A stretch of DNA of 64,000 bases from an uncultured Pseudobutyrivibrio sp. (GCA_900546435.1 URCQ01000006.1:32034-96033), one strand, 5' to 3'; positions 53,083 through 63,310 are shown, counted from the stretch's first letter. Made by a program: numbers and translations. The notes: generated by a model from the sequence alone, not told the origin.

Positions 53083-54624
53083 ATGAGCAAGAAGCCAGTT
53101 GTTTTGATGATCTTAGATGGATTTGGTTTGAATGAAAGACATGAGGCAAATGCCGTATACGAGGCAAATACGCCAAATATTGATGGATTAATGAAAAATT
53201 ATCCATTTGTAAAAGGAAATGCCAGTGGTCTTGCAGTAGGACTTCCAGATGGACAGATGGGAAACTCTGAAGTAGGGCATTTGAATATGGGCGCAGGCCG
53301 TATTGTATATCAGGAATTGACAAGAATTACAAAGGAAATCGAAGATGGTACATTCTTTGATAATGCCGCTTTGAAGAAGGCAATGGAGAATGCAAAGAAA
53401 AATGATACAGCACTTCATTTGTTTGGACTTTTGTCAGATGGTGGTGTACATAGCCACATTACACATTTATATGGTTTGCTTGAGATGGCAAAGCGTGAAG
53501 GTTTGACAAAGGTATATGTGCATGGCTTTATGGATGGTCGTGATACATCTCCAACAAGTGGTATTACCTATGTAAAGGCATTGGAAGAAGAGATGGCAAA
53601 GATTGGTGTTGGTAAGATTGCCAGCCTTTCTGGTCGTTATTATGCAATGGATCGTGATAATCGTTGGGATCGTGTTGAAACAGCATACAAGGCGCTTACT
53701 TTGGGCGAAGGCAACACAGCAACAGATGCTGTAAGTGCAATGCAGGATTCTTATGACAACGAAAAGACAGATGAATTCGTAGTACCTACCGTTATTACAG
53801 AAAATGGTGAGGCGATTGGTAAGATTTCAGCAAATGATAGTGTGATTTTCTTTAACTTCCGTCCAGACAGAGCAAGAGAAATTACAAGAGCATTCTGCTG
53901 TGATGATTTTGATGGATTTGATCGTGGCGAGCGCATGCCACTTACTTATGTCTGCTTTACAGAATATGATGTTACGATTCCAAATAAGGATGTAGCATTC
54001 CACAAGGTAGAGCTTCATAATACATTTGGTGAATTTTTAGCAGCGAATGGTAAGACACAGGCAAGAATTGCAGAAACAGAAAAATATGCACATGTAACAT
54101 TCTTCTTTAATGGTGGTGTCGAAGAACCAAATGCAGGAGAAGACCGTATTCTTGTGAAGTCTCCAAAGGTAGCAACCTATGATTTACAGCCGGAAATGAG
54201 CGCATATGAAGTATGTGATAAATTATGTGATGCCATTACATCAGATAAGTATGATGTGATTATTATTAATTTCGCTAATCCAGACATGGTAGGCCATACC
54301 GGAGTGGAAGCAGCAGCAATTAAGGCAGTAGAAGCAGTGGACAGTTGTGTAGGACGTGCCGTTGAGGCATTGAAGTCTGTGGATGGAACCATGTTTATCT
54401 GTGCAGACCATGGTAACTGCGAACAGCTTGTGAACTATGAGACAGGGGAACCGCTTACGGCACATACAACCAATCCAGTACCATTCATCCTGGTAAACGC
54501 AGATCCATCTTATGGTCTTCGTGAAAATGGATGCTTAGCAGATATTATTCCAACCCTGATCGAGTTGATGGGTATGAAACAGCCAGAAGAAATGACAGGC
54601 AAATCTCTTTTACTTAGAAAGTAG
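53083..54624 (+). CDS. gpmI: phosphoglycerate mutase, 2,3-bisphosphoglycerate-independent
   Basis: 513 residues. Alkaline phosphatase-like fold: MILDGFGLN (first metal Asp), the phosphoserine motif GQMGNSEVGH, and metal motifs ANPDMVGHTG and CADHGNCE. Converts 3- to 2-phosphoglycerate with manganese. AGAGGAGA ribosome site. Stands alone behind its own weak promoter. Confidence 0.97.
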   Translation: MSKKPVVLMILDGFGLNERHEANAVYEANTPNIDGLMKNYPFVKGNASGLAVGLPDGQMGNSEVGHLNMGAGRIVYQELTRITKEIEDGTFFDNAALKKAMENAKKNDTALHLFGLLSDGGVHSHITHLYGLLEMAKREGLTKVYVHGFMDGRDTSPTSGITYVKALEEEMAKIGVGKIASLSGRYYAMDRDNRWDRVETAYKALTLGEGNTATDAVSAMQDSYDNEKTDEFVVPTVITENGEAIGKISANDSVIFFNFRPDRAREITRAFCCDDFDGFDRGERMPLTYVCFTEYDVTIPNKDVAFHKVELHNTFGEFLAANGKTQARIAETEKYAHVTFFFNGGVEEPNAGEDRILVKSPKVATYDLQPEMSAYEVCDKLCDAITSDKYDVIIINFANPDMVGHTGVEAAAIKAVEAVDSCVGRAVEALKSVDGTMFICADHGNCEQLVNYETGEPLTAHTTNPVPFILVNADPSYGLRENGCLADIIPTLIELMGMKQPEEMTGKSLLLRK

Positions 54625-54630
54625 AAAAAT

Positions 54631-54646
54631 GCCTGCATTTTGCAGG
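54631..54646 (+). repeat. hairpin between gpmI and purC
   Basis: GCCTGCA (54631-54637) pairs with TGCAGGC (54640-54646), but no U-tract follows, so it is not a standard terminator. Confidence 0.6.
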
Positions 54647-54694
54647 CGTATATCATAAAAGCATAAACAATTAAGGATAATGGAGGAAAGACAA

Positions 54695-55561
54695 ATGAAA
54701 CCAATGAAAGAAGGCAAGGTTCGCGAAGTATACGATAATGGTGATAGCATCATTATGGTAGCAACGGATCGTATCTCAGCATTTGATGTGATTTTGAAGA
54801 ATAAGATTGTAGACAAGGGAGCAATCCTGACACAGATGTCTAAATTCTGGTTCGATTACACAAAGGATATCGTTCCAAACCATATGATTTCTGTGGATGT
54901 GAAAGATATGCCAGAGTTTTTCCAGAATGAGGAATATGACGGTAAGAGCATGATGTGTAAAAAATTGCAGATGCTTCCAATCGAATGCATCGTTCGAGGA
55001 TATATCACAGGAAGTGGCTGGGCTAGTTACCAGAAAAACGGAACCGTTTGTGGTATTACGTTGCCAGCTGGTTTACAGGAGTCTGAAAAGTTACCAGAAG
55101 CGATTTATACACCATCTACAAAGGCTGAAATTGGCTTGCATGATGAAAATATTTCATATGAACAGTCAATCGAGGTACTCGAGAAAGAATTCCCGGGTAA
55201 GGGTGAGGAATATGCTTCTAAAATCAAAGAATATACATTGGCATTGTACAAAAAGTGTGCAGATTATGCGTTGACAAAGGGTATTATTATTGCAGATACC
55301 AAGTTTGAGTTTGGCTTGGATGAAGAAGGAAATGTGGTGCTTGCAGATGAAATGCTCACGCCAGATAGTTCCAGATTCTGGCCACTCGAGGGCTATGAAG
55401 CTGGAAAAGGACAGCCTTCTTTTGATAAGCAGTTTGTAAGAGACTGGCTTAAGGCAAATCCAGATAGCGATTATCTTTTACCACAGGATGTTATTGATAA
55501 GACAATTGCAAAATACAAAGAAGCATTTGAAATGCTGACAGGTAAGAAATTTGGAGAATAG
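54695..55561 (+). CDS. purC: phosphoribosylaminoimidazole-succinocarboxamide synthase
   Basis: 288 residues from the ATG at 54695; GGAGGAAA makes the ATG at 54680 unlikely. SAICAR synthase motifs KEGKVREVY, ATDRISAFDV, IECIVRGYITGSGW and DTKFEFGLD...LADEMLTPDSSRFW. The DEMLTPDSSR motif holds the catalytic Asp. It joins aspartate to CAIR with ATP. Length is of the longer clostridial/yeast-like type (about 290), not the ~240 of E. coli. purF follows 14 bases later. Confidence 0.96.
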   Translation: MKPMKEGKVREVYDNGDSIIMVATDRISAFDVILKNKIVDKGAILTQMSKFWFDYTKDIVPNHMISVDVKDMPEFFQNEEYDGKSMMCKKLQMLPIECIVRGYITGSGWASYQKNGTVCGITLPAGLQESEKLPEAIYTPSTKAEIGLHDENISYEQSIEVLEKEFPGKGEEYASKIKEYTLALYKKCADYALTKGIIIADTKFEFGLDEEGNVVLADEMLTPDSSRFWPLEGYEAGKGQPSFDKQFVRDWLKANPDSDYLLPQDVIDKTIAKYKEAFEMLTGKKFGE

Positions 55562-55574
55562 ACAGGAGATGCAG

Positions 55575-57062
55575 ATGACAACAAGAGATTCGGATAAGGA
55601 TATGCCACTGCAGGGACTGCATGAGGAGTGCGGCGTCTTTGGAATGTATGATTTCGATGGAAATGATGTGGCTTCCTCCATTTATTATGGACTTTTTGCT
55701 TTACAGCACAGAGGACAGGAAAGCTGCGGTATAGCCGTAAGTGAAACAAGTGGACCAAAAGGAAAGGTTACCTCTTATAAGGGCATGGGACTTGTGAATG
55801 AAGTCTTTGATGGGGAAGGCTTAGGTAACATGAAAGGCGATATCGGTGTAGGACATGTAAGATATTCTACAGCCGGTGAATCTACCCGTGAAAATGCACA
55901 ACCACTTGTTCTTAATTATGTAAAAGGAACTTTGGCATTGGCTCATAATGGAAATTTGATCAATGCGAAAGAACTGAAAAAAGATTTGGAATATACAGGG
56001 GCAATCTTCCAGACGACGATTGATTCGGAAGTGATTGCTTACCATATTGCACGTGAACGTTTACAGTCAAAGACAGCAGAGGAGGCTGTACGTCGCGCAT
56101 GCATGAAATTAAAGGGTGCGTATGCACTTGTTGTTGCATCCCCACGAAAATTGATTGGGGCAAGAGATCCATTTGGTTTCAAACCGCTTTGTATTGGAAA
56201 GCGTGACAATGCCTATATTCTGGCTTCCGAAACATGTGCACTTGATACAATTGGAGCTACGTTTGTTCGTGATGTACTTCCAGGTGAAGTGGTTACCATT
56301 ACACCGGAAAAAGGAATTGAATCAGATATAGAAATGGCTCTTCCAAAAGAAAAAGAAGCCAGATGTATTTTTGAATACATTTATTTTGCAAGACCAGACA
56401 GCCATATTGACGGTGTCAGTGTTTATGCAAGCCGTATTCGCGCAGGTCAGTTTTTGGCAATGGATTCACCGGTGGAAGCAGATCTTGTTACTGGAGTTCC
56501 AGAATCCGGAAACGCAGCGGCACTTGGTTATTCTTTACAATCGGGTATTCCTTATGGAACAGCATTTGTTAAGAATGGATATGTAGGCCGTACCTTTATC
56601 AAGCCAAAACAAAGCAGCCGTGAATCAAGCGTACAGATTAAGTTAAATGTATTAAAAGAAGCAGTAGCAGGCAAGCGTGTTGTCATGATTGATGATTCTA
56701 TTGTACGAGGAACGACATCAGATCGTATTGTACGTATGCTTCGCGAAGCAGGAGCGACAGAGGTTCATGTGCGTATCAGTTCGCCACCTTTCTTGTGGCC
56801 GTGCTATTTTGGAACGGATATTCCGGAAAGAGAGCAATTGATTGCTTATAATCGTTCTATCGAAGATATCCGAAAGATTATTGGTGCAGATTCCCTTGGT
56901 TATCTGGGACTGGAGCGCTTAGATGAGATGGTGGATGGATTATCAATCTGTCGGGGATGCTTTAATGGAATCTATCCAATGGAACCACCAAAAGAAGACA
57001 TCCGTGGAGAGTACTTTGATAAAGAAATTGATATGGCAAAGAAATTGGAACGCAATTTATAG
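55575..57062 (+). CDS. purF: amidophosphoribosyltransferase
   Basis: 495 residues from the ATG at 55575, spaced six bases from AGGAG. The nucleophile is Cys19 in HEECGVFG after an 18-residue propeptide that is cut off, as in Bacillus. PRPP motif VVMIDDSIVRGTT. Four Cys (EARCIFEY, WPCYFGTD and CRGC) bind a [4Fe-4S] cluster, so the enzyme is oxygen-labile, consistent with anaerobic growth. It makes phosphoribosylamine, the first purine step. purB starts ten bases after the stop. Confidence 0.96.
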   Translation: MTTRDSDKDMPLQGLHEECGVFGMYDFDGNDVASSIYYGLFALQHRGQESCGIAVSETSGPKGKVTSYKGMGLVNEVFDGEGLGNMKGDIGVGHVRYSTAGESTRENAQPLVLNYVKGTLALAHNGNLINAKELKKDLEYTGAIFQTTIDSEVIAYHIARERLQSKTAEEAVRRACMKLKGAYALVVASPRKLIGARDPFGFKPLCIGKRDNAYILASETCALDTIGATFVRDVLPGEVVTITPEKGIESDIEMALPKEKEARCIFEYIYFARPDSHIDGVSVYASRIRAGQFLAMDSPVEADLVTGVPESGNAAALGYSLQSGIPYGTAFVKNGYVGRTFIKPKQSSRESSVQIKLNVLKEAVAGKRVVMIDDSIVRGTTSDRIVRMLREAGATEVHVRISSPPFLWPCYFGTDIPEREQLIAYNRSIEDIRKIIGADSLGYLGLERLDEMVDGLSICRGCFNGIYPMEPPKEDIRGEYFDKEIDMAKKLERNL

Positions 57063-57071
57063 GAGGAGTAA

Positions 57072-58523
57072 ATGAGTACAGATCGTTATAGTAGCCCACT
57101 TTCAGAGAGATATGCCAGCAAAGAAATGCAGTATATTTTCTCACAGGATAAAAAATTCTCCACATGGAGAAAACTCTGGATTGCACTTGCAGAGACAGAG
57201 ATGGAGTTAGGACTGAGCCAGGACGGAAAGCCAGTGATTACGCAGGATATGATTGATGAAATGAAACAGCACATTGATGATATCAATTACGATGTGGCAA
57301 AAGCACGTGAAGCAGAAGTGCGTCATGATGTTATGAGTCATGTATATGCCTATGGAAAACAGTGTCCAAAGGCAGCCGGCATTATTCATTTAGGAGCAAC
57401 TTCCTGCTATGTAGGTGATAATACAGATATTATTCTTATGCGTGATGCGCTTCTTCTGGTGCGCAAAAAACTTGTGAATGTTATTGCAGAATTAGCAAAA
57501 TTTGCAGATGAATATAAGGATATGCCAACATTGGCATTTACACATTTTCAGCCGGCACAGCCAACAACCGTTGGAAAACGTGCAACCCTCTGGTTACATG
57601 AATTCGTGATGGATTTGGAAGATTTGGATTATGTATTATCCACATTAAAACTCTTAGGATCTAAGGGAACAACAGGAACGCAGGCAAGCTTCTTAGAACT
57701 TTTCCAGGGAGATCAGGAGACCATTGATAAGATTGATCCAATGATTGCAGAAAAAATGGGCTTTGAGAAGTGTTATCCAGTCAGTGGCCAGACATATTCC
57801 CGTAAGGTAGATACCAGAGTTTGCAATATTTTAGCAGGTATTGCAGCATCTGCACATAAAATGAGCAATGATATCCGTTTACTTCAGCACTTGAAGGAAG
57901 TAGAAGAGCCATTTGAAAAGAGCCAGATTGGTTCTTCCGCAATGGCATATAAGCGTAATCCAATGCGTAGTGAACGTATTGCATCTTTGTCCCGCTATAT
58001 TATGATTGATGCATTGAATCCTGCAATCACATCAGCAACACAGTGGTTTGAAAGAACTTTAGATGATTCTGCAAACAAGAGACTTTCTATTGCAGAAGGC
58101 TTTTTGGCATGCGATGGTGTGTTAGATCTTTGTTTAAATGTTGTAGATGGCTTAGTTGTTTATCCAAAGGTAATCGAGAAGAGATTACGCAGTGAACTTC
58201 CATTTATGGCAACAGAAAATATCATGATGGATGCTGTAAAAAATGGTGGTAACCGTCAGGATCTACATGAAAAGATTCGTACCCTTTCTATGGAAGCAGG
58301 AAAGACTGTAAAGGTAGAAGGTAAGGAGAATAACTTATTGGAATTGATTGCAGCGGATGATGAATTCCCAATGGGATTAGAAGAATTGGAAGCAACGATG
58401 CAGCCAGAAAAATATGTAGGTCGTGCACCTCGTCAGGTCGTAAAATACTTAGAAGAAGTGATACAGCCAATTTTAGATGAAAATAAGGACATTCTCGGTG
58501 TGACAGCACAGATTAATGTCTGA
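57072..58523 (+). CDS. purB: adenylosuccinate lyase
   Basis: 483 residues. Superfamily signature GSSAMAYKRNPMRSE, with GATSCYVGDNTD and the HFQPAQPTTVGKR segment. It splits SAICAR and adenylosuccinate with release of fumarate. Ten-base spacing from purF with AGGAGG, so one purC-F-B unit. Strong terminator follows. Confidence 0.96.
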   Translation: MSTDRYSSPLSERYASKEMQYIFSQDKKFSTWRKLWIALAETEMELGLSQDGKPVITQDMIDEMKQHIDDINYDVAKAREAEVRHDVMSHVYAYGKQCPKAAGIIHLGATSCYVGDNTDIILMRDALLLVRKKLVNVIAELAKFADEYKDMPTLAFTHFQPAQPTTVGKRATLWLHEFVMDLEDLDYVLSTLKLLGSKGTTGTQASFLELFQGDQETIDKIDPMIAEKMGFEKCYPVSGQTYSRKVDTRVCNILAGIAASAHKMSNDIRLLQHLKEVEEPFEKSQIGSSAMAYKRNPMRSERIASLSRYIMIDALNPAITSATQWFERTLDDSANKRLSIAEGFLACDGVLDLCLNVVDGLVVYPKVIEKRLRSELPFMATENIMMDAVKNGGNRQDLHEKIRTLSMEAGKTVKVEGKENNLLELIAADDEFPMGLEELEATMQPEKYVGRAPRQVVKYLEEVIQPILDENKDILGVTAQINV

Positions 58524-58534
58524 TTAGAATGCAG

Positions 58535-58571
58535 GAACTTTCTGTGCAAAATGCACAGAAAGTTCTTTTTA
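58535..58571 (+). terminator. rho-independent terminator of purB
   Basis: GAACTTTCTGTGCA (58535-58548) and TGCACAGAAAGTTC (58552-58565) form a perfect 14-bp stem, then TTTTT. Confidence 0.95.
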
Positions 58572-58627
58572 TATACATTTGTTACAAAAAAAATAGAAAA
58601 ATGCAAGTTAAAAATTAAAATTATGCA

Positions 58628-58656
58628 TTGCACTTCAACGTGATAAAGTATATAAT
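58628..58656 (+). promoter_or_regulatory. promoter of gdhA
   Basis: TTGCAC (58628-58633), 17-base spacer, TATAAT (58651-58656), then TAGGAGGA before the ATG at 58717. Confidence 0.75.
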
Positions 58657-58716
58657 GTCACTAGATTTTGTGAAAACAAGGTTGGGAAGAAGTATTGAAT
58701 AGGAGGAATTAATCAA

Positions 58717-60078
58717 ATGAAGTTCAAGAGTAGTTATTTACAGAGCGTTTATGATGGACTTGAAAGCCGCAATGCAGAGCAGAAGGAATTTTTGCAGGCA
58801 GTTGCTGAAGTGCTTGAGTCTTTGGAGCCAGTTGTTGACGCTAAGCCGGAACTGGAGAAATGGGGAATCATCGAGCGTATCGTTGAGCCAGAACGTATCA
58901 TCCAGTTTAGAGTATCCTGGGTAGATGATAATGGTAAGGTACAGGTTAACCGTGGATACAGAGTACAGTTTAACTCAGCCATTGGACCATACAAGGGTGG
59001 TTTGAGATTACACCCATCGGTAAACCTTTCTGTTATTAAGTTCCTCGGATTTGAACAGATTTTTAAGAACAGTCTTACAACACTTCCAATTGGTGGTGGT
59101 AAGGGTGGATCTGATTTTGATCCTAAGGGAAAATCAGATATGGAAATTATGAGATTCTGCCAGGCATTCATGACTGAACTGGAGAAGCACATTGGTGCGG
59201 ATACAGATGTTCCGGCTGGAGATATTGGTGTTGGCGCACGTGAGATCGGATTTATGTATGGTCAGTATAAGAGATTACGCAACGAATTTACCGGAGTACT
59301 TACTGGTAAGGGACTTACTTATGGTGGTTCACTTGCACGTACACAGGCAACCGGTTATGGACTTTGCTATTACACACAGGAAGCATTGAAGTGCTTGCGT
59401 AATACAGACTTCCAGAATAAGACAGTTGCTGTTTCCGGGGCAGGAAACGTTGCTATTTATGCCATTGAAAAGGCATACCAGTTAGGTGGTAAGCCAGTGA
59501 CATGTTCTGATTCTACCGGTTGGATTTATGATCCAGAAGGAATCGATGTTGCATTACTTCAGGAAGTAAAAGAAGTAAAACGTGCACGTTTGACAGAATA
59601 TGCTGCAGCACGTCCATCTGCTGAATACCATGAGAAGAAGAATGGTGAGCATGGTGTATGGTCTGTGAAATGTGATATCGCACTTCCTTGTGCAACACAG
59701 AATGAGTTGGATGAGAATGATGCTAAGATGTTAGTTGAAAATGGTGTACTTGCTGTATGTGAAGGCGCAAATATGCCTTCTACACCAGAAGCTGTAGAAG
59801 TATTCAAAAAAGCAGGTATTCTCTTTGGACCTGCAAAGGCTGCAAACGCAGGTGGTGTAGCAACATCAGCACTTGAAATGAGCCAGAACTCTGAGAGATT
59901 ACACTGGACATTTGAAGAAGTAGATGAAAAGTTACAGCATATCATGACTGGTATCGTACACAATTCACTCGATGCTGCTAAAAAGTATGGTCTCGAAGGA
60001 GATTTGATTTCCGGAGCTAATATTGCAGGCTTTGAAAAAGTGGCAGATGCTATGATTGCACAGGGTGTAGCATACTAA
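58717..60078 (+). CDS. gdhA: glutamate dehydrogenase, NADP-type
   Basis: 453 residues, the hexameric type. Motifs: RVQFNSAIGPYKGGLRLHPSVN, LPIGGGKGGSDFDPKGKSD with the catalytic Lys, and the nucleotide-binding GAGNVAIYAIEKA. Makes glutamate from 2-oxoglutarate and ammonia, the main nitrogen entry in many gut anaerobes. Codon bias is high-expression type. Transcribed alone between two terminators. Confidence 0.95.
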   Translation: MKFKSSYLQSVYDGLESRNAEQKEFLQAVAEVLESLEPVVDAKPELEKWGIIERIVEPERIIQFRVSWVDDNGKVQVNRGYRVQFNSAIGPYKGGLRLHPSVNLSVIKFLGFEQIFKNSLTTLPIGGGKGGSDFDPKGKSDMEIMRFCQAFMTELEKHIGADTDVPAGDIGVGAREIGFMYGQYKRLRNEFTGVLTGKGLTYGGSLARTQATGYGLCYYTQEALKCLRNTDFQNKTVAVSGAGNVAIYAIEKAYQLGGKPVTCSDSTGWIYDPEGIDVALLQEVKEVKRARLTEYAAARPSAEYHEKKNGEHGVWSVKCDIALPCATQNELDENDAKMLVENGVLAVCEGANMPSTPEAVEVFKKAGILFGPAKAANAGGVATSALEMSQNSERLHWTFEEVDEKLQHIMTGIVHNSLDAAKKYGLEGDLISGANIAGFEKVADAMIAQGVAY

Positions 60079-60101
60079 TTTCATTTTATATTGTTATTTT
60101 G

Positions 60102-60137
60102 AGGACGTTCTTTTGTTTTAAAAGAACGTCCTTTTTA
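60102..60137 (+). terminator. rho-independent terminator of gdhA
   Basis: AGGACGTTCTTTT (60102-60114) and AAAAGAACGTCCT (60120-60132) give a 13-bp stem with a 5-base loop, then TTTT. Confidence 0.93.
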
Positions 60138-60193
60138 TGTGTAAGCAAAGATGGCATCTTAGTCAGGATGAGGTGTACTATAATAAAAAATAC

Positions 60194-60222
60194 TTGCGCA
60201 TGAGAAAGGCATATGCTATACT
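60194..60222 (+). promoter_or_regulatory. promoter of secG-rnr-smpB
   Basis: TTGCGC (60194-60199), 17-base spacer, TATACT (60217-60222); TAGGAGG precedes the ATG at 60277. Confidence 0.65.
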
Positions 60223-60276
60223 TTTATAAGTTATGACGAATGACTTGCTATGGCGAGTGTACATTAGGAGGTTTTC

Positions 60277-60519
60277 ATGGAAGTATTAAAGACAATTCTT
60301 ATGATTGCATTTATTATTATATGTTTGGCTATTATCGTAATTATTCTGATGCAGGAAGGTAAATCCGGCGGACTTGGATCGTTGAGCGGACAGACTTCTG
60401 AGACATATTGGAGTAAGAATAAGGGACATTCTAGAGAGGGAATGCTTGTTAAGGTAACCAGTGTTCTTGTTATTCTGTTCTTTGTGATTGCTGCAGTTTT
60501 GAACATTGGAAGTTTTTAA
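60277..60519 (+). CDS. secG: protein-export membrane protein SecG
   Basis: 80 residues with two membrane helices (about 5-25 and 58-78) separated by a Gly/Ser-rich loop containing the family motif MQEGKSGGLGSLSG. It is a small subunit of the SecYEG channel. It heads the secG-rnr-smpB-ssrA cluster seen in many Firmicutes. Confidence 0.93.
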   Translation: MEVLKTILMIAFIIICLAIIVIILMQEGKSGGLGSLSGQTSETYWSKNKGHSREGMLVKVTSVLVILFFVIAAVLNIGSF

Positions 60520-60531
60520 TTTATGATTATG

Positions 60532-60558
60532 AGCCATCGTGAAAGCGGTGGCTTTTTC
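60532..60558 (+). terminator. rho-independent terminator between secG and rnr
   Basis: AGCCATCG (60532-60539) pairs with CGGTGGCT (60546-60553), then TTTTC. May be leaky so that rnr and smpB are still made. Confidence 0.75.
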
Positions 60559-60624
60559 TTTTGCAATTCATGGAGAAAAGAAGGAAAATGTGGGCATTCT
60601 AATGATGCTAAGGAGAACATGTAA

Positions 60625-62760
60625 ATGAAAGAAAAGAAATTTGAAGAACGTAAACACATGATATATCGTCTTTTGTGTGATGATTTGTATGTTCCAATGC
60701 GCACAAAAGAGATTGCCATGCTTTTAGATATTCCCAAAAGTAAACGGGAGAGTTTGCAGGAAGTGTTGGATGCTCTTGTAGAAGAGGGAAAGGCGCAGGT
60801 ATCGAAAAAAGGAAAATACCAAAAGGCAGAAAGTATCATAAAAGAGGGCGCCTATATCAGCCATGCCAAAGGTTTTGGCTTTGTGCGTGTGGAAAATGAA
60901 GACGAAGATTACTATATTCCGGAAGAATATGTCGGAAATGCTTTTCATGGAGATCAGGTAAGAATTGAATTGCTTCCAATTTCCAAAGGAAAACGAAGAG
61001 AAGCAAAGATTATAGAGGTTTTGTCACATGATATTTCTATTGTAGTTGGAACATATGAAAAATCAAAAAACTATGGATTTGTTATTTCCGATAATGCGCG
61101 TATCACGCAGGATATCTTTATTCCACAAGGTAAGGATATGCACGCGGTCGATGGACATAAGGTGGTGTGCCAGATTACAAGTTATGGAAAACAGAACCGG
61201 AATCCAGAAGGCGTGATTATAGAGATCCTGGGTCATAGAAATGATCCGGGGGTGGATATCATGTCGATTGTCCGTGGTTTTGATTTGCCAACAGAGTTTT
61301 CACAAAAGGTATTAAATCAGGCAACGCGTGTATCAAATGATGTATCTGAGGCAGATCGCGCGGGGAGACTGGATCTGCGCGATGTTACCATGGTGACCAT
61401 TGATGGGGAAGATGCGAAGGATTTAGATGATGCGATTTCCATTTGCCGGAAAGCAGATGGGTATGAGCTTGGTGTGCATATTGCGGATGTGTCCAACTAT
61501 GTACAGGAGCATAGCGCTTTGGATGAGGAAGCAAAAAAGCGTGGAACCAGTGTATATCTGGTGGATCGCGTTATCCCAATGCTGCCACATACACTTTCCA
61601 ATGGCATTTGCTCTTTGAATGCAGGTGAAGATCGTCTTGCCCTGTCTTGTATTATGACATTAGATGCAAAAGGAAATGTGATTGATCATACCATAGCAGA
61701 AACAGTCGTTAACATTGATGAGCGCATGAGTTATACTTCTGTAAAAAAGATTCTGGAAGATCGTGATGCAGAAGAAATCGAGCGCTATCAGAAATTAGTT
61801 CCCATGTTTGAATTGATGGAGGAACTATCTGGTTTGATACGAAAAAAACGTCAAAAACGTGGGTCGATTGACTTTGATTTCCCAGAGTCTAAAATTGTTT
61901 TAGATGCGCAGGGAAAAGCAATTGATATTAAGCCATATGAACGAAATGTAGCAACAAAAATCATTGAAGATTTTATGTTGATTGCAAATGAGACAGTGGC
62001 AGAACATTTTTACTGGCAGGAAATCCCATTTTTGTATCGAACGCATGCTGTGCCAGATGGTGAAAAAATTCGAAAACTGGCAACGTTTATTGGAAATTTT
62101 GGCTATACCATCAAAGGTGGTGCAGATGAAATTCATTCAAAAGAATTGCAAAAGCTTTTGGGAAAAATTCAGGGAACACCGGAAGAAGATTTTATATCAC
62201 GTCTTACACTCCGGTCTATGCAACAGGCAAAATATACGGTAGAATGTACGGGACACTTTGGATTGGCAGCAGATTATTATTGTCATTTCACATCACCGAT
62301 ACGTCGTTATCCGGACTTGCAGATTCACCGTATCATCAAAGAAAATCTGCGTGGCAGATACAATGAAGCAAGAAGAGAACATTATGAATCACTGCTTCCC
62401 GTGATTGCAACGGAAACAAGCCGTTTGGAACGCCGTGCAGATGAGGTGGAACGAGAAGTTGACAAATTAAAGAAAGTCGAATATATGAGTCGTCATGAGG
62501 GAGAAATCTTCGAAGGAATGATTTCGAGTGTTACAGGCTGGGGACTTTATGTGGAACTGCCAAACACGATTGAAGGACTTGTTCATATTTCTACGATACA
62601 AGGTGATTATTACCATTTCGTTGAAGAGACATACGAACTCGTGGGAGAGCGCACAAATCGACATTATAAATTGGGGCAGCGTGTTAAAGTTATGGTTGAG
62701 GATTGTGATACTATGGCACGCACGATAGACTTTGTTTTGGCGGAGGATGAAGATGAGTAA
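60625..62760 (+). CDS. rnr: ribonuclease R
   Basis: 711 residues. N-terminal winged helix, cold-shock OB folds (GFGFVRVENEDEDYYIPEEY), the RNB catalytic domain with DGEDAKDLDDAISI (magnesium-binding Asp) and a C-terminal S1 domain (FEGMISSVTGWGLYVELP). It lacks the long Lys-rich tail of E. coli RNase R. It degrades structured RNA 3'-5' and helps clear mRNA with tmRNA, which fits the smpB-ssrA neighbours. The smpB start overlaps its stop. Confidence 0.96.
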   Translation: MKEKKFEERKHMIYRLLCDDLYVPMRTKEIAMLLDIPKSKRESLQEVLDALVEEGKAQVSKKGKYQKAESIIKEGAYISHAKGFGFVRVENEDEDYYIPEEYVGNAFHGDQVRIELLPISKGKRREAKIIEVLSHDISIVVGTYEKSKNYGFVISDNARITQDIFIPQGKDMHAVDGHKVVCQITSYGKQNRNPEGVIIEILGHRNDPGVDIMSIVRGFDLPTEFSQKVLNQATRVSNDVSEADRAGRLDLRDVTMVTIDGEDAKDLDDAISICRKADGYELGVHIADVSNYVQEHSALDEEAKKRGTSVYLVDRVIPMLPHTLSNGICSLNAGEDRLALSCIMTLDAKGNVIDHTIAETVVNIDERMSYTSVKKILEDRDAEEIERYQKLVPMFELMEELSGLIRKKRQKRGSIDFDFPESKIVLDAQGKAIDIKPYERNVATKIIEDFMLIANETVAEHFYWQEIPFLYRTHAVPDGEKIRKLATFIGNFGYTIKGGADEIHSKELQKLLGKIQGTPEEDFISRLTLRSMQQAKYTVECTGHFGLAADYYCHFTSPIRRYPDLQIHRIIKENLRGRYNEARREHYESLLPVIATETSRLERRADEVEREVDKLKKVEYMSRHEGEIFEGMISSVTGWGLYVELPNTIEGLVHISTIQGDYYHFVEETYELVGERTNRHYKLGQRVKVMVEDCDTMARTIDFVLAEDEDE

Positions 62761-63217
62761 GGAAAGTAAGAAACTCATTGCAAACAATAAAAAAGCATAT
62801 CATGAATATTTTTTGGAAGAAAAATATGAAGCAGGGATTGCACTTCATGGAACAGAAGTGAAATCTCTTCGTATGGGAAAATGCAGCATAAAAGAAGCGT
62901 TTATTAAAATTGAAAATGATGAAGTTATCATTTATCAGATGCATATTTCTCCATATGAAAAAGGCAATATTTTTAATCGGGATCCATTGCGCCCAAAGAA
63001 ACTTTTGATGCATAAGGCGGAAATCAATAAGTTAAAAGCGAAGATTGCTGAAAAAGGATATACGCTTGTTCCGGTGGAAGTGTATTTTAAAGGAAGTCTG
63101 GTAAAGGTACAGATTGCGCTTGCTAAAGGAAAGAAACTTTACGACAAACGTGCAGATATTGCGAAAAAAGATATGCGTCGTGAGGCAGAACGTGATTTCA
63201 AGGTGCGTAATCTGTAG
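62753..63217 (+). CDS. smpB: SsrA-binding protein SmpB
   Basis: 154 residues from the ATG at 62753, six bases after GGAGG; the ATG at 62747 is too close. Motifs: NKKAYHEYFLEEKYEAGIALHGTEVKSLR, the tmRNA-binding beta-barrel, and the C-terminal KLYDKRADIAKKD helix that enters the decoding site. Overlaps rnr by eight bases, with its RNA partner ssrA 154 bases downstream. Confidence 0.96.
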   Translation: MSKESKKLIANNKKAYHEYFLEEKYEAGIALHGTEVKSLRMGKCSIKEAFIKIENDEVIIYQMHISPYEKGNIFNRDPLRPKKLLMHKAEINKLKAKIAEKGYTLVPVEVYFKGSLVKVQIALAKGKKLYDKRADIAKKDMRREAERDFKVRNL

Positions 63218-63282
63218 CAATTGCGTCATAAATGTATTGCTGCAGAATGTTGAAACAAAAATTTATGCAACTACAAGTTGAC

Positions 63283-63310
63283 TTGAAAAAAAGTCACAAC
63301 TTGTTATAAT
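63283..63310 (+). promoter_or_regulatory. promoter of ssrA
   Basis: TTGAAA (63283-63288), 16-base spacer, extended TGTTATAAT with the -10 at 63305-63310. An imperfect CAAGTTGACTT/AAGTCACAACTTG dyad overlaps the -35. Confidence 0.7.
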